Position numbers and translations under genes: made by a program. A stretch of 12,840 nucleotides of DNA, taken from positions 1 to 12,840 of the forward strand of contig PWWM01000079.1 of NCBI GenBank assembly GCA_003561495.1, read 5' to 3'. The DNA comes from Gammaproteobacteria bacterium. Its GTDB lineage: Bacteria > Pseudomonadota > Gammaproteobacteria > Xanthomonadales > Wenzhouxiangellaceae. Under the pieces are notes generated by a model, which had not been told where the DNA came from, searched no databases, and saw only the letters and a program-made list of their open reading frames with translations. Of the stretch, positions 6,380-12,840 are shown one piece after another (the first letter of the stretch is position 1; each line of letters opens with the position of its first letter).

Positions 6380-7751
6380 AACGAGTGAATATCCTGCGCT
6401 GATCGATGGACTCAGAGCCAATTTCGACAGTGGCCTGACCCGCGCGCTGGATTGGCGACGGGGCCAGCTCGATGCCCTCGAGCGCATGCTGTCGGAAAAC
6501 GAGGAAGCCATTGGCCGAGCATTGGCCAGCGATCTGTCCAAACCCGAGCAGGAAGTCCTGCTCGGTGAGTTGTCACTGCTTTACAGCGAGATTCGCCATG
6601 CCCGGCGACGGCTCAAGCGTTGGAGCCGACCTCGCCGCGTATCCACGCCGATGGTGGGACAGCCCGGACGAAGCTGGGTGCAGCCCGAACCGCTGGGCGT
6701 GGTCTTGATCATCGGCGCATGGAATTACCCGGTTCAACTGGTGCTGAGCCCGCTGATCCCCGCCCTGGCGGCAGGCAATTGTGCTGTGGTCAAGCCTTCG
6801 GAAATCGCCGCTTCGACTGCTTCGCTGATGGCTGAATTGATTCCGCGTTACCTGGATTCAGGTGCAATCCGCGTGGTCGAGGGCGCGGTGGAGGAAACCA
6901 CCGCATTGCTCAAACAGCGTTTTGACCATATTTTTTACACTGGAGGTGCAGCCGTCGGCAGGATTGTGATGCGAGCGGCTGCTGAACATCTGACCCCGAT
7001 TACGCTCGAATTGGGTGGAAAGAGTCCCTGCGTCATCGATCAGGATGCCGATTTGAAATCGGCAGCTCGACGAATCGTCTGGGGCAAGTGCCTCAATGCC
7101 GGTCAGACCTGTATAGCGCCGGATTACGTGCTGGTCAGCGCCGAGCAGCGTGAACCGCTGATCAAGGCCATGGACACCGAACTCAAGGCCATGTATGGGG
7201 ATGACTTGTTGCTCAGTCGGGATTATGCAAGGATCATCAATCGGCCTCATTTCGAACGTCTGGTGGGATACCTGGGCAACGGCCAGGTTGCGCTGGGCGG
7301 GCGATTCGATGAATCGGCCAAACGCATCGAGCCGACGGTACTGATCGAAGTCAAACCCGATGATGCGGTTATGCAGGAGGAGATCTTCGGGCCGGTCTTG
7401 CCGGTGTTGACCGTTGATTGTATCGATCAGGCCGTCGAATTCATTCGCGAGCGGGACAAGCCGCTAGCCGCCTATCTGTTCACCCGCAACCGCGGCAATC
7501 AGCGCCGGTTCATCGAGTCGATCAGTGCCGGCAACCTGTGCATCAACGACACGCTGATGTTCATGTCCGTCCCGGAGCTCCCCTTTGGCGGGGTGGGCAT
7601 GAGTGGCATGGGGCAATATCATGGCAAGGCCGGGTTCGATCGCTTCAGCCATCTCAAGGCGGTCATGAAGCGTGCGCGGTTTCCGGAGGTGACCATCCGG
7701 TTCGCTCCTTACAGCCGCTTGAAAATGCGGCTACTCAAGCTGTTCGGGTGA
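6369..7751 (+). CDS. Class 3 NAD(P)-dependent aldehyde dehydrogenase (fatty/coniferyl aldehyde dehydrogenase type)
   Basis: A 460-residue enzyme that oxidises an aldehyde to its acid, with the usual short length of class 3 (ALDH3-like) enzymes. Visible catalytic features are Asn119 in GAWNYP, cofactor-binding VKPSE (141-145), the glycine turn FYTGGAAVGR (189-198), the general base Glu214 in TLELGGKSP, the nucleophile Cys248 in NAGQTCIAPDYVL, and EEIFGPVLPV (337-346). The C-terminus (PPY-like APYSRLKMRLLKLFG) is basic and hydrophobic and resembles the tail of fatty aldehyde dehydrogenases that sit at membranes. The start is ATG 6369, which overlaps the regulator's stop and has a GGATGA stretch about 8 bases upstream. 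ATG 6357 or GTG 6333 are alternatives. The gene is 4 bases from the PLP gene that follows. It would remove the aldehyde made by the lyases of this cluster. Its annotation in relatives is often coniferyl aldehyde dehydrogenase; chain-length preference is unknown. Confidence 0.95.
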   Translation: MAIETSEYPALIDGLRANFDSGLTRALDWRRGQLDALERMLSENEEAIGRALASDLSKPEQEVLLGELSLLYSEIRHARRRLKRWSRPRRVSTPMVGQPGRSWVQPEPLGVVLIIGAWNYPVQLVLSPLIPALAAGNCAVVKPSEIAASTASLMAELIPRYLDSGAIRVVEGAVEETTALLKQRFDHIFYTGGAAVGRIVMRAAAEHLTPITLELGGKSPCVIDQDADLKSAARRIVWGKCLNAGQTCIAPDYVLVSAEQREPLIKAMDTELKAMYGDDLLLSRDYARIINRPHFERLVGYLGNGQVALGGRFDESAKRIEPTVLIEVKPDDAVMQEEIFGPVLPVLTVDCIDQAVEFIRERDKPLAAYLFTRNRGNQRRFIESISAGNLCINDTLMFMSVPELPFGGVGMSGMGQYHGKAGFDRFSHLKAVMKRARFPEVTIRFAPYSRLKMRLLKLFG

Positions 7752-7755
7752 GCTC

Positions 7756-8916
7756 TTGAATCTGGCCCGCTTGTCCGTTGCATTGCGCGAGCAGGGATTG
7801 GGTCAGCCAAGATTTCTGATCGATCGGGTGGCGCTTCAGGCGAATGTCGAGTGCATGAGCCGTTACGCCTATGGGGAACGTCTTCGCCTGGTACTGAAGT
7901 CGTTGCCTTGTCCACGCCTGATTGATCATCTGATGAAGGCTGGTCGGACCAGCAAGCTGATGGTGTTCCATTTGCCCTTTCTATTGCAAGCCGTGCGCCA
8001 CTGGCCACAGGCCGATATTCTGATGGGCAAGCCATTGCCGGATGCGGCGGTGAGAAGTTTCTACCAGCAATTCGATGCTGAATCCGGCTTTGCGCCGGAT
8101 CAGCAATTGCATTGGCTGGTCGATACGCCCGGGCGCGTCGAGCAACTTGCGAGCCTGGCCGGCGATATCCGGCAGTCATTGAGTGTGGCCATCGAGTTGG
8201 ATGTTGGCATGCACCGTGGTGGCGCCGCGATGCCGGACGACTTGAAGGCCATCCTGGCCGGTATTAGTCGTTCCCGCGGTCGGTTGACCCTGAAAGGTTT
8301 CATGGGATACGACGCACATATCGGCAAGGCGCCGCCATGGATCCATCGGGCTCGAGCGCTTGAGCGAGCCAATGCGAAATTTCGTGCAATGGTCGATCAG
8401 GCCATTGATGCGAATCCTGACCTGATACCGGAGCGGATCATTCTGAACGGCAGCGGGAGCCCGACCTGCGTTTACCATGATGAGTCCTCACCGTTCAATG
8501 AGCTGGCGGTGGGTTCGGCCTTTCTCAAACCGGCTGAATTCGACCTGGCCCAGTTAGATGAATTCCGGCCGGCTTGCTGGATCGCCGCCCCGGTCATAAA
8601 ACGTCAACGCGGGGTTCGGATTCCTTTCATCGAATCGCTTTCGCGCTTATCGAGTCGCGATACGCTCTTCATTTATGGCGGACGTTGGCATGCCCGCCCG
8701 GATTGGCCGGCCGGCATGCGTGGCAGCCGCCTGTATGGTTCAAGTTTCAACCAGCAGTTGCTCACCATTCCCCGCGCGGCCGAGACCGGTCCGGACGATT
8801 TCGTTTTTCTGCGTCCCCTGCAAAGTGAGCAGGTCATGCTGCAACTTGGTGATGTGTTGCTGATCGACGATCAGCGTATTGCCGACTGCTGGCCCGTGCT
8901 TCAACAATCCGCTTGA
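7756..8916 (+). CDS. Alanine-racemase-fold PLP protein of the D-threonine aldolase / D-serine dehydratase-like family
   Basis: A 386-residue fold-type III PLP protein. The N-terminal TIM barrel has FLIDRVALQANV (20-31), the likely Schiff-base Lys48 in LVLKSLPCPRLI, AIELDVGMHRGG (145-156), GFMGYDAHIG (181-190) and a phosphate-binding NGSGSPTC (231-238). The C-terminal beta domain ends with LQSEQVMLQLGDVLLIDDQRIADCW. In D-threonine aldolase and D-serine dehydratase the equivalent segments are SEEH and PNHxC, whose His and Cys hold a metal; here the His positions look replaced. The reaction may therefore be a metal-free aldol cleavage, deamination or racemisation, and the substrate is unknown. 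The start is TTG 7756, with GGTGA 4 bases upstream that overlaps the preceding gene's stop. No in-frame ATG occurs before the barrel. It is tightly coupled to the aldehyde dehydrogenase, which suggests an aldehyde product, but that is inference. Confidence 0.85.
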   Translation: MNLARLSVALREQGLGQPRFLIDRVALQANVECMSRYAYGERLRLVLKSLPCPRLIDHLMKAGRTSKLMVFHLPFLLQAVRHWPQADILMGKPLPDAAVRSFYQQFDAESGFAPDQQLHWLVDTPGRVEQLASLAGDIRQSLSVAIELDVGMHRGGAAMPDDLKAILAGISRSRGRLTLKGFMGYDAHIGKAPPWIHRARALERANAKFRAMVDQAIDANPDLIPERIILNGSGSPTCVYHDESSPFNELAVGSAFLKPAEFDLAQLDEFRPACWIAAPVIKRQRGVRIPFIESLSRLSSRDTLFIYGGRWHARPDWPAGMRGSRLYGSSFNQQLLTIPRAAETGPDDFVFLRPLQSEQVMLQLGDVLLIDDQRIADCWPVLQQSA

Positions 8917-8945
8917 GGTCGATTCGAGATGCGCAAACCGCTATT

Positions 8946-8979
8946 CTCCGAGCCTTACTCTCGATTTGACGCTCGGGAG
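8946..8979 (+). repeat. Inverted repeat in the 98-base gap before the amidase gene
   Basis: CTCCGAGC (8946-8953) can pair with GCTCGGGAG (8971-8979) over 8 bp with one bulged G and a 17-base loop. No T-tract follows, so it is not a convincing terminator. A TTGACG at 8966-8971 with a poor -10 18 bases later (ATCAAT) might give the amidase a weak promoter of its own. The gap holds nothing else that I recognise. Confidence 0.3.
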
Positions 8980-9014
8980 TTCAGACTCGATCAATCAACG
9001 CGAGGCTGTGAATA

Positions 9015-11426
9015 ATGCGCCTTCGCTGGAAGCTGCTGATTCTGGTTATCGTTGCGGTCCCGCTGTCTGCGTTGCTGGCCTTTGTCTGGTTGCTGGCCGG
9101 GTCGCGCATGGAATACTCCGGCGAGTTTGCACTGGAAGGGTTGGATGCGCCGGTCAGTATTCATTTTGACTCCTACCGGCGCCCGTACGTGTCCGCCGAA
9201 AGCCTGGATGATGCTCTGTTTGCCCAAGGCTACCTGCATGCCAGGCAACGGTTATGGCAGATGGATTTGCTGCGCCGAGCCGGTGGCGCGCGCCTTTCCG
9301 CCTTGCTGGGTGAGGACCTGCTGGAGACCGATCAATCCATGTGGCGGGCCGGGGTTCCGGAGCTGGCCGAGCGACTCCAGGCCAATGCCTCGCCGAAGCT
9401 GCGCGCCCTGGTCGATGCTTATGTCAGTGGAATCAATGCCGGGATCGAAAGTCTTCGCCAGCCGCCGCCCGAGTACCTGCTGTTGCGCAGCGAGCCGGAA
9501 CGCTTCACGGCGCTGGATGCGTTTACCGTGGCCGCCCTGATGGCTTTCGATGTCGCCGGCAATCACGATCGCGAACTGCTGCGGCTGGCGCTGGCCGAGC
9601 AACTGGATTCGGAGCACATGCAGGTTTTCCTGAGCGAAAACGAACAGGATCCGGATTTCCCCTACATCTGGAGTCCTTCCGAGTCATCCGATGGTCCAAC
9701 GGAATCGACGAACGAGGATCATGCAGTCATTTCGTTCGGCTGGCTGGAAGAGCCACTGGCTTTTGCCGATGCCGTGGATGTCGATCGAAGACCACCCGGG
9801 GCGTCCATTCAGTTCGGTTCCAACGGCTGGGTGGTGGGGCCGGGCAAGACCGCCGATGGTCATGCCCTGTTTGCGTTCGACTCGCATGACCGACTCGGAT
9901 TGCCCAACCTGTTTTACGAGATTCACCTGTTTTTTGGCGACGGTCGTCAATTGCGGGGCTGGACGGTGCCCGGTCTGCCCGCATTCATCAATGGCTTCAA
10001 TGAACAAATGGCCTGGGGGTTCACCAATATCGGTGACTCTCAGGACCTGGTGCGGATCGAGCTGGATCCGGCCCGGCCCGATGAATATTTTGATGGTCGC
10101 GACTGGAGGCCCCTGGAGCGGGAGAGGAGAGAATTCGAAATCCGGGGCGGGGAAACGGTCTCCACTGAACGCCTGATCACGCACTATGGCCCGCTGATCA
10201 GCCAGGATCCGCCGCTGGCCTTGCGCTGGATCGCCCAGGAGATCGGCGATTCGGGCATGGATGCCCTGTTGGAGATGAATCTGGCCATTCATCGGACGGA
10301 TTTCGAGGCGGCCATGCAGCGTTTTCCGGCGCCGGTGTCGAATGTTACCTGGGCCGATGGGGATGGCCATATCGGCTTTCGCACCATCGGGCTGTTGCCG
10401 AAACGAAGACTCGGCAATGGCTTGATGCCGGTCGAGGCCGATGGCGAGGACATCTGGCAGGGCATGGTTCCGAGCGAGGAAATGCCGAACTTGAATGATC
10501 CCGAGCGCGGGTACGTGGCCGCAGCCAATGCTCGGGTGCATGGGCCGGAGTGGACCTGGCTGGTGGGCCATGACAATGCCCCGGGCTATCGCATGCGCCG
10601 CATTGTCGATGTGCTGGAACAAAGCGATCAGCATGATCTCGACAGCATGCGGCGTCTGCAGCGGGATCAATACAATGTTCAGGCCATTCAAAAGGCGCCG
10701 AGGATGCTCGCTGCGGTCGAGTCGGATTCCGGTCGCGAGATCGCCGTGAAGATCTTGCAGGACTGGTTGAACGAGCCGGTCAATCGTCCGCATGCCGCCG
10801 GGGCACTGATTTTCGAGACCTGGTACCTGACACTGGTTGAGCATCTGTTCGAGCCCGTTCTCGATGCAGACCTTCATGAACGTCTGCTGCGGCAGAATTA
10901 CCTGGTCAATCACGCCGTTGAGGCGTTGCTATCCGATCCGGACTCACCCTGGTTCCGGGGTGACTTCGAGGGCATGATCAGTGCATCCCTGGACCAGGCG
11001 CTGGACCAACTGCGAGATCGTTTCGGTGATGATCCATTGAAATGGCGGCTGGATTCGATCCAGGAACTCGAACTCGAGCATGCCCTGGGTGATGCCGTTA
11101 CCGGACTGGAGCGTTGGCTCAACCGCAAGTCTTATCCGGTCGGTGGCGGACATGCCACCGTGGGTCGGGCCGGTTTTCCCTATGCCAGGCCGTTTCGGGT
11201 CAACCACGGGGCCAGCGTGCGAACGGTCATCGAGATGAACCCGCCATTCAAGGCTCATGCCGTCATTCCCGGAGGCCAGTCCGGACACTTTTTGAGTGCC
11301 CACTATGATGACCAGGTCGCCGCCTGGCTGGACGGTCGCTTGCTGCCGCTGGCGACGGACCCCTCAATAGTGGAGGGACCGGTGTTGCGATTGATCCCAC
11401 TCCAGATGGACAATAATGGGCGTTGA
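9015..11426 (+). CDS. Penicillin-acylase-family N-terminal-nucleophile amidase, membrane-anchored
   Basis: An 803-residue periplasmic amide hydrolase that matures by self-cleavage. Residues 7-28 are one hydrophobic segment after a basic start (MRLRWK) with no lipobox, so it is a signal peptide or signal anchor. The alpha-chain region follows (SIHFDSYRRPYVSAES, FAQGYLHARQRLWQMDLLRR). The cleavage site is Gly268-Ser269 in GSNGWVVGPGKTADGHALFAFDSH. Ser269 becomes the N-terminal nucleophile of a beta chain of about 535 residues. Asn338 in GFTNIGD is the likely oxyanion residue. The family's C-terminal block AVIPGGQSGHFLSAHYDDQVAAWLDG is intact. The whole protein contains no cysteine. The start is ATG 9015 with GAGG 9 bases upstream. 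The gene sits 98 bases after the PLP gene in the same direction. The family includes penicillin, cephalosporin and N-acyl-homoserine-lactone acylases. Within this cluster an N-acyl amino compound is a reasonable but unproven substrate. Confidence 0.93.
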   Translation: MRLRWKLLILVIVAVPLSALLAFVWLLAGSRMEYSGEFALEGLDAPVSIHFDSYRRPYVSAESLDDALFAQGYLHARQRLWQMDLLRRAGGARLSALLGEDLLETDQSMWRAGVPELAERLQANASPKLRALVDAYVSGINAGIESLRQPPPEYLLLRSEPERFTALDAFTVAALMAFDVAGNHDRELLRLALAEQLDSEHMQVFLSENEQDPDFPYIWSPSESSDGPTESTNEDHAVISFGWLEEPLAFADAVDVDRRPPGASIQFGSNGWVVGPGKTADGHALFAFDSHDRLGLPNLFYEIHLFFGDGRQLRGWTVPGLPAFINGFNEQMAWGFTNIGDSQDLVRIELDPARPDEYFDGRDWRPLERERREFEIRGGETVSTERLITHYGPLISQDPPLALRWIAQEIGDSGMDALLEMNLAIHRTDFEAAMQRFPAPVSNVTWADGDGHIGFRTIGLLPKRRLGNGLMPVEADGEDIWQGMVPSEEMPNLNDPERGYVAAANARVHGPEWTWLVGHDNAPGYRMRRIVDVLEQSDQHDLDSMRRLQRDQYNVQAIQKAPRMLAAVESDSGREIAVKILQDWLNEPVNRPHAAGALIFETWYLTLVEHLFEPVLDADLHERLLRQNYLVNHAVEALLSDPDSPWFRGDFEGMISASLDQALDQLRDRFGDDPLKWRLDSIQELELEHALGDAVTGLERWLNRKSYPVGGGHATVGRAGFPYARPFRVNHGASVRTVIEMNPPFKAHAVIPGGQSGHFLSAHYDDQVAAWLDGRLLPLATDPSIVEGPVLRLIPLQMDNNGR

Positions 11427-11481
11427 ACTTGCCTGTTTCGACTCCGGTCATACGTAACGCAATTTTTCCGGGAATGTTTCC

Positions 11482-11982
11482 ATGAATCGACTGACCCAAG
11501 GACGCGCTCCGTTTGTTCTGATCCTGCTGGTCTGCCTGGGCTTGCTGGCCTACGCCTACTACGCACAGTTCGTGCTCGACCTGGCCCCATGCCCACTTTG
11601 CATGCTGCAACGCTTCGGTTTCATGATCATGGCGGTGGTCTCTTTGGTGGCCGCGGTGCACAATCCGGGCCGGCTGGGCCGCTGGCTGTATGGGATTCCA
11701 TTTTTCGGCGGCGCCATCTGGGGCATGATCACCGCCGGTCAGCATGTGCACCTGCAAAGCCAGCCAGCTGATCCCATGGTCAGCTGCGGCGCGGACTGGC
11801 AGACCATGATCGATTTTGATTACACGGCCAATGAAATCCTGCGTGAAGCCTTCACGGCGTCGGGTAATTGCGCGGAAGTGGATTGGACTTTTGTGGGTAT
11901 TTCGATGCCCGGTTGGGCTCTGATCTGGTATGTTCTGCTTTCAGGCCTTATGCTTTGGGCTCTGTTTGCAAAGAAACACTAA
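11482..11982 (+). CDS. dsbB: Disulfide bond formation protein DsbB
   Basis: A 166-residue inner-membrane quinone reductase that reoxidises the periplasmic thiol oxidase DsbA. Four membrane segments are visible (about 11-29, 45-60, 68-86, 143-163). The first periplasmic loop holds the CPLC pair (Cys37, Cys40), followed by LQR with the conserved Arg44 near the quinone site. The second loop holds Cys102 and Cys130, the pair that reacts with DsbA. All four essential cysteines are present and the length is normal. The start is ATG 11482 with GGGA 8 bases upstream. It lies 55 bases after the amidase gene. The amidase has no cysteine, so this neighbour is not explained by folding of that protein. 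It is more likely a housekeeping gene at the edge of the cluster. The gap before it shows no clear terminator or strong promoter. Confidence 0.97.
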   Translation: MNRLTQGRAPFVLILLVCLGLLAYAYYAQFVLDLAPCPLCMLQRFGFMIMAVVSLVAAVHNPGRLGRWLYGIPFFGGAIWGMITAGQHVHLQSQPADPMVSCGADWQTMIDFDYTANEILREAFTASGNCAEVDWTFVGISMPGWALIWYVLLSGLMLWALFAKKH

Positions 11983-12015
11983 TCGGTAACCTGACCAGCA
12001 CAGCGGTAATACGAC

Positions 12016-12840
12016 ATGACTGAGCATCTCAAGACCATTACCCCGGCCAAGGGGTGGAGACCGGATTCCTGGCAACAAAAGCCTGCAGGACAGCAGGCCA
12101 GCTATCCAGATGATGGCGAGCTCAGGCGAGCTCTGGCCGAACTGGCCGGTATGCCGCCGCTGGTGACTTCATGGGAAATTCTCAGCCTCAAGGAGCAGAT
12201 CGCCGAGGCCCAGGCTGGGAAGCGTTTCCTGCTTCAGGGTGGCGATTGTGCCGAAGTCTTCAACGAGTGTGAATCCTCGATCGTTGCCAATCGGCTGAAA
12301 GTTTTGCTTCAGATGTCATTGATTTTGCTGCACGGGCTGGAAAAACCGGTGCTCAGAATCGGGCGTTTTGCCGGACAGTACGCCAAGCCGCGGTCGGCCG
12401 ACATGGAGACCCGCGATGGGGTGTCACTGCCCAGTTACCGCGGCGATCTGGTCAATTCGCCAGAATTCAACGAGCAAGCCCGTCGGCCTGATCCGTCGCG
12501 CCTGCTCAAGGCCCACGCCTGCTCGGCGGTCACCATGAATTTCGTGCGTGCCCTGGTCGATGGCGGTTTTGCCGACCTGCACCATCCCGAATACTGGGAT
12601 CTCGGCTGGGTCGAGCACTCGTCGCTGGCGGCCGAATTCCACCGCATTTCCGATAGCATCGGCCAGTCGGTGCGTTTTGTCGAAACCATTACCGGGCAGA
12701 AGCCCGGCAGCCTCAAGCGGGTGGATTTCTTCACTTCTCACGAGGCCTTGCACCTGCATTACGAGCAGGCGCTGACCCGCCAGGTGCCGCGTCAGTGGGG
12801 CTTTTTCAATCTTTCGACCCATTTCCCGTGGATCGGCATG
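12016..12840 (+). CDS. Class II 3-deoxy-D-arabino-heptulosonate-7-phosphate (DAHP) synthase, N-terminal part (cut by right edge)
   Basis: The first 275 residues of the cytosolic enzyme that condenses phosphoenolpyruvate with erythrose-4-phosphate, the entry step of the shikimate pathway to aromatic amino acids. Class II signatures are clear: the start region WRPDSWQQKPAGQQ, the metal-ligand Cys in LLQGGDCAEVFNEC (about 73-86), PVLRIGRFAGQYAKPRS, GVSLPSYRGDLVN and VDFFTSHEALHLHYEQAL. Members have about 450 residues, so roughly the last 40 percent lies beyond the window. The start is ATG 12016, which gives the usual N-terminus, though the Shine-Dalgarno is weak. It lies 33 bases after dsbB in the same direction and may be co-transcribed with it. 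It has no evident tie to the degradation cluster. Confidence 0.97.
   Translation, partial: MTEHLKTITPAKGWRPDSWQQKPAGQQASYPDDGELRRALAELAGMPPLVTSWEILSLKEQIAEAQAGKRFLLQGGDCAEVFNECESSIVANRLKVLLQMSLILLHGLEKPVLRIGRFAGQYAKPRSADMETRDGVSLPSYRGDLVNSPEFNEQARRPDPSRLLKAHACSAVTMNFVRALVDGGFADLHHPEYWDLGWVEHSSLAAEFHRISDSIGQSVRFVETITGQKPGSLKRVDFFTSHEALHLHYEQALTRQVPRQWGFFNLSTHFPWIGM

Noticed and set aside
9684..10913. Minus-strand frame of 409 codons inside the amidase gene.
   Set aside because: The plus strand encodes a complete amidase with intact catalytic motifs over the same bases. The antisense protein matches nothing I recognise.
11427..11481. Terminator or promoter between the amidase and dsbB.
   Set aside because: The five T residues near 11464 are not preceded by a stem, and no pair of -35 and -10 boxes with normal spacing is convincing.

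Overview
The window looks like chromosome from a GC-rich gammaproteobacterium, read at metagenome-contig quality. The evidence is a DsbB of gammaproteobacterial type, a class II DAHP synthase, a TonB-dependent receptor and an overall codon preference for GCC, CTG and ACC. A Wenzhouxiangella/Xanthomonadales-like source is my best guess from the gene mix, but this is inference only.

Layout: two divergent gene groups meet at about position 5630. The leftward (minus) group is a TonB-dependent outer-membrane receptor (3109-5526), an intrinsic terminator (3052-3079), a group II PLP lyase related to sphingosine-1-phosphate lyase (1594-3036), and an MFS transporter (from 1565 leftwards). About 380 residues in, the MFS reading frame runs without a stop into the middle of an unrelated Lon-like ATP-dependent protease (about 1-400). 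Codon choice changes at that join. The rightward (plus) group is a TetR-type regulator (5672-6379), a class 3 aldehyde dehydrogenase (6369-7751), an alanine-racemase/D-threonine-aldolase-fold PLP protein (7756-8916) and a membrane-anchored penicillin-acylase-family amidase (9015-11426). Probable housekeeping genes follow: dsbB (11482-11982) and a class II DAHP synthase cut by the right edge (12016-12840).

The two groups share a 48-bp nested palindrome (5605-5652). It contains both divergent -10 boxes (TACAAT, in the outer arms) and both -35 regions (in the inner arms). This is the layout expected for a TetR repressor that controls itself and the receptor from one shared operator.

Taken together, the cluster reads as an inducible uptake-and-degradation system for an amphipathic amide or amino alcohol. 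The receptor would bring the substrate across the outer membrane and a periplasmic N-acyl amidase would cut the amide. The MFS protein would carry the product inward, one or two PLP lyases would cleave it to an aldehyde, and the class 3 dehydrogenase would oxidise the aldehyde. A sphingoid-base-like or N-acyl amino compound would fit, but the substrate is not shown by the sequence. No stretch longer than 300 bases lacks a gene. I saw no tRNA, rRNA, CRISPR array or insertion sequence.
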